NCBI GenBank assembly: GCA_963810755.1
Contig: CAWEOP010000009.1
Location: forward strand, 620,001-684,000
Length of the DNA stretch: 64,000 nt
DNA from: FEN-1219 sp963810755
GTDB lineage: Bacteria > Pseudomonadota > Gammaproteobacteria > Steroidobacterales > Rariloculaceae
Direction: 5' to 3'
The first letter of the stretch is position 1; each line of letters starts with the position of its first letter. The notes under the pieces are model-generated. The model saw only the letters and a program-made list of their open reading frames with translations, did not search any database and was not told the origin of the DNA. A program made the position numbers and the translations under genes. This document shows positions 1 to 9,278 of the stretch, piece after piece.

Positions 1-855
1 GCCGACATAGCCGATCACGTCCCCGACGCGCACGCGCTGGCCCGCGCTCACGATCGAACGCTCGAGGTGCGCGTAGTAATACGACGTGCCCGGCGTGCTG
101 AGCCACACCGTGTTGCCGCCTAGCTTGTTTTCCCGCGGCGTCGCACTGCCGTCCGCCACCGCGACGACAGGCGTGAGGCGCGGCGCAAAGATGTCGATGC
201 CTTCGTGATGACGGCTGCCTGCGTCACGCGGCATTCCGAACAGACTGCCGACAGCGTCGCCTGAGCGCCCCTTCACCGGAAACGGCAGCGCAGCCTCGAG
301 CTCGACGGACAGTTGATAAAGCGTATCGGTCATCGGCTCCGGCTGCAGGCGCACGACATAGTGCGCGGCAGCGGGCAGCCGGACCCACATCGCCGGCTCG
401 CTGGTTTGAAACTCAGCGAGCAGCACGTGCTTGTGGTCGTCTCCGTGCAGGTATTTGCTGCCGTCCGGATCGAGGAACAGCTGCACGTGTAGGTTGCCGT
501 CGAGCAGCACGGCCAGCCCTTGAGTCTCGGGCATCGCGAGCGCGATCTTGACGACCTGGCCTTCGGCGCCCGCGAATGCGAACGCGCGCGCACTCGGCTC
601 CGAGCCCAGGAAGCTGCCCCATTCCGCATATGGAAGCTCGACGGTCGTGGGACTCCCGAGCGCATTCTCAGCCGCGGCGGCCCATGCCTGTTCGAGACGA
701 CGGTGCTCGCCCTGGCTCGCTTCGAGCGGCGCAATCGAGGCGGAAACAGGCTGGCTCATACGCGGCGCGTTCGACGCCAGACCCGGATCGCCGCAACGAA
801 CGAGAGCGGCTGCCGCCGCAGACACCACTAGGACCGTTGTTGCTCCGAGCCGCAT
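1..855 (-). CDS. M23-family metallopeptidase (LytM/peptidoglycan endopeptidase), C-terminus off the left edge
   Basis: The 285 codons present start at the ATG at 855 and run off the window. A hydrophobic N-terminus (MRLGATTVLVVSAAAAALV) indicates export. About 200 residues of unrecognised beta-rich sequence follow, then the M23 fold: the zinc-ligand motif H-x3-D in HHEGIDIFAP and the YYAHLE segment that precedes GQRVRVGDVIGYVG. The final HxH motif lies outside the window. M23 enzymes cleave peptidoglycan cross-links or act as amidase activators. The gene is read away from the HAD/HerA gene. A perfect sigma-54 promoter match lies 57 bases upstream of the start (912-927), which predicts a leader of about 46 nt. 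Substrate specificity cannot be told. Confidence 0.85.
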   Translation of the reverse strand, partial: MRLGATTVLVVSAAAAALVRCGDPGLASNAPRMSQPVSASIAPLEASQGEHRRLEQAWAAAAENALGSPTTVELPYAEWGSFLGSEPSARAFAFAGAEGQVVKIALAMPETQGLAVLLDGNLHVQLFLDPDGSKYLHGDDHKHVLLAEFQTSEPAMWVRLPAAAHYVVRLQPEPMTDTLYQLSVELEAALPFPVKGRSGDAVGSLFGMPRDAGSRHHEGIDIFAPRLTPVVAVADGSATPRENKLGGNTVWLSTPGTSYYYAHLERSIVSAGQRVRVGDVIGYVG

Positions 856-911
856 CGCGATCCTCCCGCCGCGTCTTCGAACAGTTCCTCCGTATCCCCT
901 CAACCTTGCTT

Positions 912-927
912 TGCAAGCGCCGTGCCA
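912..927 (-). promoter_or_regulatory. sigma-54 (-24/-12) promoter for the M23 peptidase gene
   Basis: The minus strand reads TGGCACGGCGCTTGCA. It has the GG and GC dinucleotides at the required 10-base separation and matches the sigma-54 consensus TGGCACR-N4-TTGCW fully. The predicted transcript start is near 901, 46 bases before the M23 ATG. The rest of the 856-1150 gap holds a loose plus-strand TGGCACC...GAGC element (1013-1028) and a GCGTT/AACGC dyad at 985-1006, both weak. Confidence 0.8.
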
Positions 928-1150
928 CGCCTTTGCCGGGGCACCGCGCTGCGGATTCGATGAGTTCGTTCCTCGTTTTTGAGAGCGTTCGCAATTCTCG
1001 CAACGCTGCGCATGGCACCAGGGGAGCGCGCGGGTGCGCGCTCGCGGCGCGCGCGACGGAACACTTTTTGCACCGCGCACCTCGCAATCGGCGACCGGGT
1101 GCTGCGCACGAGCAGCGTCCAAATCGATGGACAAGCGGAGCCTTCCGAGC

Positions 1151-2885
1151 ATGCGCTATCACATTTTGGCGACCGACTACGACGGCACGATCGCGACTCG
1201 GGGCTCACTCGACGGCGCGACGGTCGACGCGTTGCGCAAGCTGCTCGCGACGGGCCGCCGGCTCGTGCTCGTCACGGGCCGAGAGCTCCCGGATCTGCGA
1301 CAAGTGTGCCCTTACCTGGACCTGTTCGAGCTCGTCGTCGCGGAGAACGGCGCTCTGCTCTATCGACCATCGAACAAGCAGCAGACCTTGCTCGCCGAAG
1401 CGCCTCCCGCGAGCGTTCGTCGCCGAGCTCGAGCGGCGCGGCGTCGCACCTCTCTCGGTGGGCGCCGCGATCGTCGCAACGTGGGAGCCGCATTCGCAAA
1501 CCGTGCTCGACGTGATCCGCGACCTCGGCCTCGAGATGCAGGTGATCTTCAACAAGGGCGCGGTGATGGTGCTGCCGGCCGGCGTGAACAAAGCAACGGG
1601 CCTGACCGCTGCGCTGCGCGAGATGCGATTTTCGCCTCACAACGTCGTCGGCGTCGGCGACGCGGAAAACGATCACTCGTTCCTCAAGCTCTGCGAGTTC
1701 TCCGCGGCCGTGGCGAATGCGCTGCCCGCGATCAAGGAATCCGCTGATCTCGTGACGACGGGAGATCACGGCGCCGGCGTCGCGGAGCTCATTGCCGCGA
1801 TGATCGAGACCGACCTGGCTGGACATCGCGCTCGGCCCGAGCGGCACCGTCTCGAGTTCGGAACCAGCGGCGAAGGCGACGTAGCGCTCGACACGTACGG
1901 CAGCTGTGTGTTGATCTGCGGCGCTTCCGCCAGCGGCAAATCGACGGTCGCGAAGCGCATTCTCGAATCGATTCGCGACGGCGGCTACCAGTTTTGCCTC
2001 GTCGACCCTGAAGGCGACTACGAGGAGCTCGATGGCGGCGTCGTGATCGGCAAGCCGGATGCGGCGCCGAAGCTGGACGAGGCAGTGCAGCTGCTCGAGG
2101 ACGTCGGTGTGAACGGCGTCATTGGCCTCACGGGAATGCCGGTGTCCGAGCGGCCGCGCTTCTTCGTCGACCTACTCGGGGAGCTCCTGCAGATGCGCGC
2201 TCGGTACGGGCGGCCGCATTGGCTGGTGCTCGACGAGGCACATCACTTGATGCCCGCGGAATGGCAAACGCCGAAAGGCTTGCTGCCCGAGAAACTCGAG
2301 AGCGTGCTGATGGTGACCGTGCATCCGGAGCTCTTGTCGCGCGAAGTGCTTGAACGGGTCACGCACGTGATCGCTGTCGGCACGACGGCGCCCGACGTCC
2401 TCGGGCGCATCGCCGAGGTGCGCGGCGTCGAGATCCCGGCGTCTGCGCCGCCTAAAGAGCGCGGCGAAGCGCTACTCTGGTCGGCGCACGACGGCCGTGT
2501 GCAGGTCGTGCAAACGTTGCGGCCCGCGATGGAGCATCGCCGGCACACGCGCAAATACGCCGAAGGAAATCTGTCGCCCGAACGAAGCTTCTATTTCCGC
2601 GGCACGGAGGGCAAGCTCAACTTGCGCGCTAGGAATTTGCTCCAATTCCTCGAGCTCGCGGACGGAGTCGACGACGAAACCTGGGAGCACCACTTCCGAG
2701 CCGGCGACTACTCGCGCTGGTTCCGCGACGCGATCAAGGACGACGAGCTCGCGGACGAGGCGGAGCGTGTCGAGCTCAGGCACGACGCGGCGAAAGCCGA
2801 GACCTTGCCGCTCGTGCGCACGGCGATCGAGCGGCGCTACACGTTGCCCGCTACTGCACCGACACCAGTCGCAGGCGCACACTAG
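1151..2885 (+). CDS. HAD-IIB phosphatase fused to a HerA-type P-loop ATPase (one frameshift near 1408)
   Basis: The start ATG at 1151 opens with MRYHILATDYDGT, the HAD motif I. It continues with motif II in VTGR, the lysine region FNKGAVMVLPAGVNK and motif IV in GVGDAENDHS. About 230 residues in, a HerA/DUF87-like ATPase follows with Walker A GASASGKST and Walker B HWLVLDEAHH, ending in a charged tail. The reading frame changes inside CCC at 1406-1408. Removing one C restores a single protein of about 577 residues with no loss of conserved residues, so this is probably an indel error or a very recent mutation. HAD-IIB enzymes dephosphorylate sugar phosphates; the role of the fused ATPase is unknown. 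No partner nuclease (NurA) is adjacent. Confidence 0.8.
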
Positions 2886-2949
2886 CTCCGCCGCGGCCCA
2901 CTCCGCGCGGCGTGCGGCCCGAAGCCCGGCCAATCCAAGGAGAGTCCCG

Positions 2950-3186
2950 ATGGCGAAGTGCGAAACCTGTGGCAACGACTACGACAAAACTTTCACCGTG
3001 ATCGTCGGCGTCGACAAGCACGTGTTCGACTCGTTCGAGTGCGCGATTCATGCGCTCGCGCCGGCGTGCTCGCGCTGCCGAGTTCGCATCGTCGGCCACG
3101 GTGTCGAAGCGTATGGACAGATCTACTGTTGCGCGAATTGCGCGCGCGGTGAAGGTGTCGATCGCGTGAAGGACCACGTCGCGTAG
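2950..3186 (+). CDS. Small Cys-rich metal-binding protein (prokaryotic metallothionein-like annotation family)
   Basis: A 78-residue protein with a good AAGGAG ribosome site before the ATG. Cysteines fall in CETCG, ECAIH, CSRC and CCANC, giving zinc-ribbon-like pairs. The conserved-looking core is FDSFECAIHALAP followed by HGVEAYGQIYCC. Proteins of this kind are often labelled prokaryotic metallothionein, but the layout is closer to a zinc ribbon. It follows the HAD/HerA gene on the same strand after 64 bases. The presumed role is binding of zinc or a similar metal. It is unrelated in sequence to the metallothionein at 13041-13208. Confidence 0.7.
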   Translation: MAKCETCGNDYDKTFTVIVGVDKHVFDSFECAIHALAPACSRCRVRIVGHGVEAYGQIYCCANCARGEGVDRVKDHVA

Positions 3187-3211
3187 CCCGAAGCGCCCGC
3201 AGCAGGCGCGC

Positions 3212-3691
3212 TCACCGTTTCGTTGGCTTCTCCGCGGCTTCGAGGATCGCGCGCAGCGTCGGCACGTCCGCGACCGCTGGAGCGTCGAGCTTGAAGGTCC
3301 GCACGTATGCGTAGATGTCGCGCACCTCGGAGTCGCTGACCGCTTCCACCGGAAAGTTCGGCATCCGCGTCGACGGGAGCAGCGGCGCTTGGTCCGCGCG
3401 CAACCGCAGGAACATCGTGAACGTCGCGAGGTCTGCGATGATCGGGCTATTCGTACCGACGAGATCGCGGGCGCCCGTCTCGCCGTTGAAGCCGTGGCAC
3501 TGGTAACAGCCGTGTCGGTAGAACAGATCCTTGCCGTGGGCGGCGTCGCCGGCGGTGTCCTGGGCGTGCGCGGGCCGAAGCGTGAAACCGGACCCGGCGG
3601 CGAGCACGCACGCCGCCGAAATCGCGAGAACCGCGGCAATTCGCGCGGCACGCGTTCGCGGAGCCGGCGGCGCGTTGCAAAAGTGTGTCAT
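3212..3691 (-). CDS. Exported mono-haem cytochrome c
   Basis: 159 residues. An N-terminal hydrophobic stretch ending in AHAQ is a cleavable signal peptide. A single haem site CYQCH follows, with the downstream methionine ligand most likely in TRMPNFP. The rest fits a class I cytochrome c. It starts 10 bases after the stop of the thiamine-diphosphate enzyme gene and must be cotranscribed with it. Both products carry export signals, so the cytochrome is the probable periplasmic electron acceptor for that enzyme. The acceptor role is inferred from position only. Confidence 0.85.
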   Translation of the reverse strand: MTHFCNAPPAPRTRAARIAAVLAISAACVLAAGSGFTLRPAHAQDTAGDAAHGKDLFYRHGCYQCHGFNGETGARDLVGTNSPIIADLATFTMFLRLRADQAPLLPSTRMPNFPVEAVSDSEVRDIYAYVRTFKLDAPAVADVPTLRAILEAAEKPTKR

Positions 3692-3701
3692 TGCCCTCCC
3701 C

Positions 3702-5615
3702 TCAGCGCGGCTGCGTGAGCACGTCGATCATGTACGGCTCGCCGCGCTTCACCGACGCCACGCCGCGCGCAAGCGCGGAGTGGAGCTCGCGCGGATCGCT
3801 GATCGGCCCCTCGCTCGCCATCCCGTAGCCTTCGGCCATCTTCGCGTAATTGATGTACGGATCGCGCAGCGTCGTGCCGATGTGCGCGCGGTCCGTGCCG
3901 CGGCCGCGCACGCCGGCCATGTACTGCAGGAACATGAGCTCTTGGTGCCACGCGCGGTTGTTGTGCATCACGGTGAGCATCGGCAGCTTGTGGTGCGCCG
4001 CGCTCCAGAGCACGCCCGGCGCATAGTTCATGTCGCCGTCGGTCTGCACGTTCACGACGATGCGGTTGCGGCCGCGCGCTGCGAGCGCCGCGCCGCCGCA
4101 AGCGCCGGCACCGTAGCCCATGCCGCCGGCGCCCTGCCCGCCCAAATAGCTGTAGGGTTTGTCGTGCGTCCAAAGCTCGCGGTGATGGCTGCCCGAGAAA
4201 TTGCTCGGGCTCGCGAGGCACCAGTCCTCGTTCATGATGAGCGGCCAGAGCTCGGCGTAGATGCGCGCCGTGCTCACCGGGCTCGCGTCCCAACCTTTGC
4301 GCTTAACCTCTAGGGCCTGTTTCAGGGCAGCGACGTACGCGTCCTGGTTCGCGCGCGCGTGCTTCGCGCTGCGCTCCTCGATGTTGCGGCGCTGCGCGCG
4401 CGTCGTTTGCTTGCGGACCTCCGCGATGATCGCGGGCAGGCTCGCCTCCGCATCGATCGCGATCGTCCGCTTGATACTGTCGGGTTGTGCCGCGAACGGT
4501 CCGTCCGCGGGCGCGGTGCCGCGGAGGCCACCGAGCCCGATGTTCGCCTTGTCGCGCGCCGCAGTGAGCGACGCGACGCGCGGCCCGATCAACGCGACGT
4601 CCGCAGGCCCCACCTCCAGCCCGAGGCGGTAGTCGTATTTCGTGTCGGCGCCGGGGCCGCATAGCGGGTGACGCTGCGGAAAGCTCATCGGGCCCGCCGT
4701 CGCACGCGTGCTCGTCGAGGCGCCGACGAGCTCCGCGAGCTCGACGGCGAGCTTCACACCTTCCGGCGTCCGGAGTTGCCCGACCTCGATGCGCGGATTG
4801 CCCGCCGCGAGCAGCGCGCCCGCAATCTCGCGCGCGGTCGACGCATCGGCGCCCGCGATTCGCGGCGGCACGTACTTCGGCACCTGCAAATCGCCGGCCT
4901 CGGCTTTCTGCAGCTCCATGTCGAGCACGACGAGTGTCGGCGCCGTCGGCGGCGTGATCGCTTGCGCGTACGCTTCCTGCAGCGCCTCGAGCGAGCCCTC
5001 GAGCGTCGTCGGCTGCGCGTCCCACTTCGTGAAGCTGCGCACGAGCGCGGCCATGTCGTTCGCGGTGTGCGCTTGGATGAAGCCGTCGTCGCGACCCGCG
5101 ATCAGCAGCAGCGGCGTGCCGGAGTGATACGCTTGATAGATTGCCATCGACGCGTGCTGCAGGCCGATCGTGCCGTGCAGCATCGCGCACATCGGTTTGC
5201 CTTCCGCCTTGCCGTAACCGTTCGCCATGTCGACGGAGGTCTCTTCGTGCAGCGCGGTGATGAACTCCGGCATCGTGTTCGGCGGGTTGCCGTAATTCAC
5301 GATCGACTCTTGGATGCCTTCGAAGCTCGAGCCCGGGTTGCCCGCTACGAACTCGATGCCGAGATCCTTGAGCACCTGCGTCTGCAGATCGGATCCCGCG
5401 CGGTGCACCGCGCGCGCGGCAACGCTCGGCTGCCCAGTACCGGCGTCGCGCTCGACCTGCCGGGCAGACGGCGCCGGCGCACCGGCGGCCGTAGCGGTGG
5501 CGGACGTCTGCGCCGCGGCCTCCGATCCGGTGCCGCCTCCAGCCGCCAAAGCCGCGGCCCCCGCCGCGCCCTTCAAGAAATTGCGGCGATTGACCGCGTC
5601 GTCGTGTTTCGACAT
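3702..5615 (-). CDS. Tat-exported thiamine-diphosphate-dependent enzyme (acetolactate synthase/oxalyl-CoA decarboxylase superfamily)
   Basis: 637 residues. The N-terminus RRNFLKGAAGAAALAAGG is a twin-arginine signal. The catalytic glutamate region HEETSVDMANGYG lies in the pyrimidine domain. The diphosphate-binding motif GDG...NN is seen in TDGDMNYAP and MHNNRAW near the C-terminus. Length and domain order match the acetolactate synthase-like family, which is normally cytoplasmic. Export and the neighbouring cytochrome c suggest a periplasmic 2-oxo acid decarboxylase or oxidase that passes electrons to the cytochrome. The substrate is unknown. The gene heads the two-gene unit. Confidence 0.85.
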   Translation of the reverse strand: MSKHDDAVNRRNFLKGAAGAAALAAGGGTGSEAAAQTSATATAAGAPAPSARQVERDAGTGQPSVAARAVHRAGSDLQTQVLKDLGIEFVAGNPGSSFEGIQESIVNYGNPPNTMPEFITALHEETSVDMANGYGKAEGKPMCAMLHGTIGLQHASMAIYQAYHSGTPLLLIAGRDDGFIQAHTANDMAALVRSFTKWDAQPTTLEGSLEALQEAYAQAITPPTAPTLVVLDMELQKAEAGDLQVPKYVPPRIAGADASTAREIAGALLAAGNPRIEVGQLRTPEGVKLAVELAELVGASTSTRATAGPMSFPQRHPLCGPGADTKYDYRLGLEVGPADVALIGPRVASLTAARDKANIGLGGLRGTAPADGPFAAQPDSIKRTIAIDAEASLPAIIAEVRKQTTRAQRRNIEERSAKHARANQDAYVAALKQALEVKRKGWDASPVSTARIYAELWPLIMNEDWCLASPSNFSGSHHRELWTHDKPYSYLGGQGAGGMGYGAGACGGAALAARGRNRIVVNVQTDGDMNYAPGVLWSAAHHKLPMLTVMHNNRAWHQELMFLQYMAGVRGRGTDRAHIGTTLRDPYINYAKMAEGYGMASEGPISDPRELHSALARGVASVKRGEPYMIDVLTQPR

Positions 5616-5762
5616 ACAACGCCCCCCACCCGAACATCGATATTTGCTTGCGGCCAGACTTGGCCATCTCCCCCGCTGCTGTCAAGCGCCGCCGCTCGGC
5701 GCCTCGCGGCGAGTGCGCTGCCGACTCTCTTTGCTACTATCAGGGAACATCCGGAATCGGAC

Positions 5763-6089
5763 ATGTCCTTTCTCATAGCCATTCTCGTCCTGTTCGCCGT
5801 CGCGATCGTACCGATCATGATCGGCGCGCGAATCGTCGGCGCCCGAAACACTGGTGTCGGCGCGGCTCTGCTGTCGGTCCTGCTCCTGACGGCCATCTCC
5901 GTGGCATGCGGTCGATACGTGGGCAGCGAGCTCCTGGCGTTCTTGATCTCGGCGATTGTCGGCGGCTTGTTGATGTCGGTGATCCTCGGGACGACGTTTT
6001 GGCGAGCGCTCGGAGTTAGCGTCATCGCCGCGGCCATTCAGGTCGCCGTCGTGTTGCTGTTCGCAGGTGCTTTTCTGATGGGCGCGTAG
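5763..6089 (+). CDS. Small integral membrane protein, unknown function
   Basis: 108 residues, almost entirely hydrophobic, with about four predicted membrane segments. It starts with MSFLIAILVLFAVAIVPIM and ends in FAGAFLMGA. No family was recognised. It lies divergent from the thiamine-diphosphate enzyme gene and 23 bases before the YdeI-family gene on the same strand. Glycine and small residues inside the helices suggest packed membrane hairpins. Confidence 0.6.
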   Translation: MSFLIAILVLFAVAIVPIMIGARIVGARNTGVGAALLSVLLLTAISVACGRYVGSELLAFLISAIVGGLLMSVILGTTFWRALGVSVIAAAIQVAVVLLFAGAFLMGA

Positions 6090-6112
6090 ACCTGAGCCCA
6101 ACGCCGCACGAG

Positions 6113-6679
6113 ATGCCCGCGAAGCCTCTCAAAACGATCGACCTGCGCACGCGCGCTCAGTGGCGCAAATGGCTGCGGGCGCACTACGACTCGGTATCCG
6201 AGATCTGGCTCGTATTTCACAAGTCGCACACCGGGACGACGTCGATCGACTACGACGATGCGGTGGAAGAGGCGCTGTGCTTCGGCTGGGTGGACAGTTT
6301 GGTCCGCCGCTTGGACGACGAGCGATACGCACGCAAGTTCACGCCGCGTAACGCCGACAGTCGCTGGTCCGCGATCAACCGGCGGCGCTATGCAAGCCTC
6401 GAGGCGCGCGGGCTCCTCGAACCCGCGGGGATCGAGCGGCCTCCTACGAAGCGCGGCTACGCTCCGCGCGCGTCGATAGGCACCGCGCTGCCTGCCTACA
6501 TCGAGAAAGCGCTGAAGGCGAACGCACGCGCATGGCGGGAGTTCCAACAGCTCGCGCCGTCATACCGGCGTTCGTACGTGGGCTGGATCGATTCGGCGAA
6601 GAAGGAAGAGACGAAGGCGCGGCGTATCGAGGAAGCGATCCGCCTACTCGCCGCCGGCGAGAAGCTCGGCCTGAAGTAG
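6113..6679 (+). CDS. YdeI/OmdA-family protein
   Basis: 188 residues with the typical features of the YdeI/OmpD-associated family: RAQWRKWL near the N-terminus, EEALCFGWVDS, KFTPRNADSRWSAIN, and the C-terminal segment AWREFQQLAPSYRRSYVGWI, ending in an EEAIRLLAAGEK helix. Members have been linked to bacteriocin or polymyxin protection in enteric bacteria, but the biochemical role is poorly defined. No signal peptide is visible. The gene converges with mprF at its end, leaving 24 bases between the stops. Confidence 0.8.
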   Translation: MPAKPLKTIDLRTRAQWRKWLRAHYDSVSEIWLVFHKSHTGTTSIDYDDAVEEALCFGWVDSLVRRLDDERYARKFTPRNADSRWSAINRRRYASLEARGLLEPAGIERPPTKRGYAPRASIGTALPAYIEKALKANARAWREFQQLAPSYRRSYVGWIDSAKKEETKARRIEEAIRLLAAGEKLGLK

Positions 6680-6703
6680 CCGCGCCGCCGTGTCGGCAAC
6701 GCC

Positions 6704-9274
6704 CTATTTGCTGAACAGCTCCTTGATCCCGCCAGCGATCAGCGCCGACACGTCGAGCAAAATGCGCGGCAGCGCCGTGCCGCCCGGCGCGACAAGATAG
6801 CGCGGCTCCCACGTGGGCAGGAACTTCGCTTTGTAGTGGCGCAGGCCCTCGAAGTTGTAGAAATGCTCGCCGTGGCGGAACACGAAGTTGCCGACGCGAT
6901 GCCACGCGGGCGCGAGCGGATGCTGCTCGAGACCCGCAAGCGGCGCCATCCCGAGATTGAACCACTCGTAGCCCTGCGCCCGACCCCAGAGCATGAGCTC
7001 GACAAACAGGAAGTCCATCGCACTGCGCGGCGCATCGGCGCCAAAGCGCATGAGGTCGACCGAGAGCTCGCGCTTCGTTCCGGCGGCCCAAAGATTCGCG
7101 AACGCGACGACCTCTCCCGCACGCCGCACGAGCGCCATGTCGAACCTGCGCAAGTACTCGGGCACGAACGCACCGACCGAGAAATGCTTCTCGGCGACGG
7201 CCTTGTCCGCAAGCCACGCGTCGGAGACGCGGCTCAGGGTCGGCAGCATCGCGCCCACGGCGCTCGCAGGCACGATCTCGAACGTCGCGCCGTCGCGCAC
7301 CGCGCGGCGATGATCTTGGCGCAGGTCGCTCCGCGCGCTGCCCTCGAGCGAGAAATCGCCGAGCGGCACTCGCGCCTCCTCCCCGAGCTTGAACGCCGCG
7401 AGCCCGAGGTCGACGTACTGCGCGAGCCGCTCGCGGCTCGCCTGATAGAACACGGTCCAGCCCCCGTGCCGGTCGGAGAGCTCGCGGAACCGCCAAACGA
7501 GCTCCTCCGTGCGGGCCACGGGGCCGACCGGATCGCCGAGCGCGATCCAGCTTCGCCCCGCGACCTGGTACATCACGAACGCGCTCGCGTCGTCGCTGAA
7601 CAAGAGACGCTTGTCGCCCATGAGCGCGGCATTCGCGAGCGTGTGATCCGACAACCCGATGGCGGCGCGCGCTGTCTCCAGCTCGTCGGCGCTCGCCGTC
7701 ACGGGCTCGGGCCGGGCTGGACGCAGCAGATTCGCGAGCAGCACGGCCGCCCCGGTAACGCCGACGACGAGTGCCGCGCGCAGCATGCGCGGCGCTCCGC
7801 TTTCGAACGCGAACGTCCACCACAAGTCGTGCGAGTAGTCGACACTGCGATAGGCGAGCATGCCGACCCAAGCGGTCGCCGCGATCACGCCCACGATGCT
7901 CGCGACCCACACCGGCGTGAAACGCTCCGCGAGAATCGACGATGGCCGATAGAACGCGCTGCGGCCGAGCACGAGCACGAGCGCGACGAGCCCGAGCAGC
8001 AACGCCTCCTCGATGTCCAGCCCCTTGAGCAGCGACGCCGCGATGCCCGCGACGAGCAGCGTGAGCGCGATGTGATAAGCCGCGTTCACGCGCCTGCGCA
8101 GCGACGCCGCGAGCACGACGAGCGCGAGCCCGACGAGGCTGCCGACGAGGTGCGATACTTCCAGGATCGCGAGCGGCAACAGCTCGCGGAGCGCGCCGAT
8201 GCGCGCGTCGACGGCGGGCGTCGCACCCGACAAGAGCAGCACGCCGCCCGCCACGAACGTGAGCGTAGCGGTGACCTGCGGTACCACCGGCGCGACGTAC
8301 GCCGACGCGAATGCTTGCGCCCGAGCGAGATGCTTACGCTGCGCGCGCAACTCCTCGCCGGCGAACAGCAGCGCGCCCGTCAGGAGCGGCGCGACATAGT
8401 AGACGGCACGATAAGCAAGCAGCGAGCCGAGTAGCCCATCGATCGGCACGCCGGGCAACATCAGCACCACAGCAGCCTCGAATACCCCGAGCCCGGCCGG
8501 CACGGCACTCAACATTCCCACCGCAATCCCGGCCGCATACACGCCGGCGAAAGCCGGAAATCCGATGGCAGCCTCGGGCGGCAACAACACCCACAGCACG
8601 GCGCCCGCTAGCGCAAAGTCCGTGATGCCGAGCGCGAGCTGAGCGAGCGCGAGCGTGCTGCCGGGCTGGCGCAACGCCCAGCCGCGAATCTCGAGCGGCT
8701 GGCGCGCGAACGACGCCCATACCAAGTACGCCGCGACCGCGCCGCACAGGACCACGCCCGCGAGCACCGCCTGCGCAATCGGAAAGTGCAGCGCCTCCGC
8801 AATCGCGGCCGGCTCGAGCAAAAGCGACAGCCCCGCGAGCGCACCGAGGCCGAACACGGCGGTGAACGAGCAGAACGCGGATATCGTCGCGATCTCGAGC
8901 CCCGTGATGCCGCTCGAGGCGTACATCCTTAAGCGAACCGCCGCACCCGTAAAACCCGCAAGGGTGAGATTGTGGCCGAACGCGTACGCGATGAACGCCG
9001 TGAAGACGGCGCGCCCGTAGGAGATCTTCTTCCCTACGTAGCGCAACGCGAGCACGTCGTAAAAGCCGAGCAGCCAGTAGCTCGCAGCGGTGAGCAGCAG
9101 CGCCGCCCCGAGCGAGCGAGCGGGGATCGCCGACGAATGCGCAACCACCTCGCGAAAGTTGAACTGCGCGAGGCCGCGATGCAGCACGATGGCCGCGATG
9201 CCGAACACCAGCAATGCCGCGAGCGGCCGAAACCAGCGCAGGCGTTCACGCATGGTGGTCGGGGTCGTGCTCAT
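6704..9274 (-). CDS. mprF: Bifunctional aminoacyl-phosphatidylglycerol synthase/flippase MprF
   Basis: 856 residues. About the first 540 hold multiple membrane helices (flippase part, with FGHNLTLAGFTGAAVR as a conserved loop). The C-terminal 300 residues are the cytosolic transferase domain, with SDDASAFVMYQVAGRSWIALGDP, YQASRERLAQY and WFNLGMAPLAGLE. MprF transfers an amino acid, usually lysine, from tRNA to phosphatidylglycerol and flips the product outward, lowering surface negative charge and giving resistance to cationic peptides. It begins 4 bases after the stop of the acvB-like gene and is clearly in its operon. Confidence 0.9.
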   Translation of the reverse strand: MSTTPTTMRERLRWFRPLAALLVFGIAAIVLHRGLAQFNFREVVAHSSAIPARSLGAALLLTAASYWLLGFYDVLALRYVGKKISYGRAVFTAFIAYAFGHNLTLAGFTGAAVRLRMYASSGITGLEIATISAFCSFTAVFGLGALAGLSLLLEPAAIAEALHFPIAQAVLAGVVLCGAVAAYLVWASFARQPLEIRGWALRQPGSTLALAQLALGITDFALAGAVLWVLLPPEAAIGFPAFAGVYAAGIAVGMLSAVPAGLGVFEAAVVLMLPGVPIDGLLGSLLAYRAVYYVAPLLTGALLFAGEELRAQRKHLARAQAFASAYVAPVVPQVTATLTFVAGGVLLLSGATPAVDARIGALRELLPLAILEVSHLVGSLVGLALVVLAASLRRRVNAAYHIALTLLVAGIAASLLKGLDIEEALLLGLVALVLVLGRSAFYRPSSILAERFTPVWVASIVGVIAATAWVGMLAYRSVDYSHDLWWTFAFESGAPRMLRAALVVGVTGAAVLLANLLRPARPEPVTASADELETARAAIGLSDHTLANAALMGDKRLLFSDDASAFVMYQVAGRSWIALGDPVGPVARTEELVWRFRELSDRHGGWTVFYQASRERLAQYVDLGLAAFKLGEEARVPLGDFSLEGSARSDLRQDHRRAVRDGATFEIVPASAVGAMLPTLSRVSDAWLADKAVAEKHFSVGAFVPEYLRRFDMALVRRAGEVVAFANLWAAGTKRELSVDLMRFGADAPRSAMDFLFVELMLWGRAQGYEWFNLGMAPLAGLEQHPLAPAWHRVGNFVFRHGEHFYNFEGLRHYKAKFLPTWEPRYLVAPGGTALPRILLDVSALIAGGIKELFSK

Positions 9275-9278
9275 AGAC

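Noticed and set aside
1013..1028. Plus-strand sigma-54-like element TGGCACCAGGGGAGCG before the HAD/HerA gene
   Set aside because: The -12 box is GAGC, far from TTGC, and the leader would be over 100 bases; kept only as a remark.
4668..6089. A 473-codon plus-strand frame across the thiamine-diphosphate gene
   Set aside because: Arginine-rich mirror of the minus-strand gene; only its last 108 codons (from 5763) are believable.
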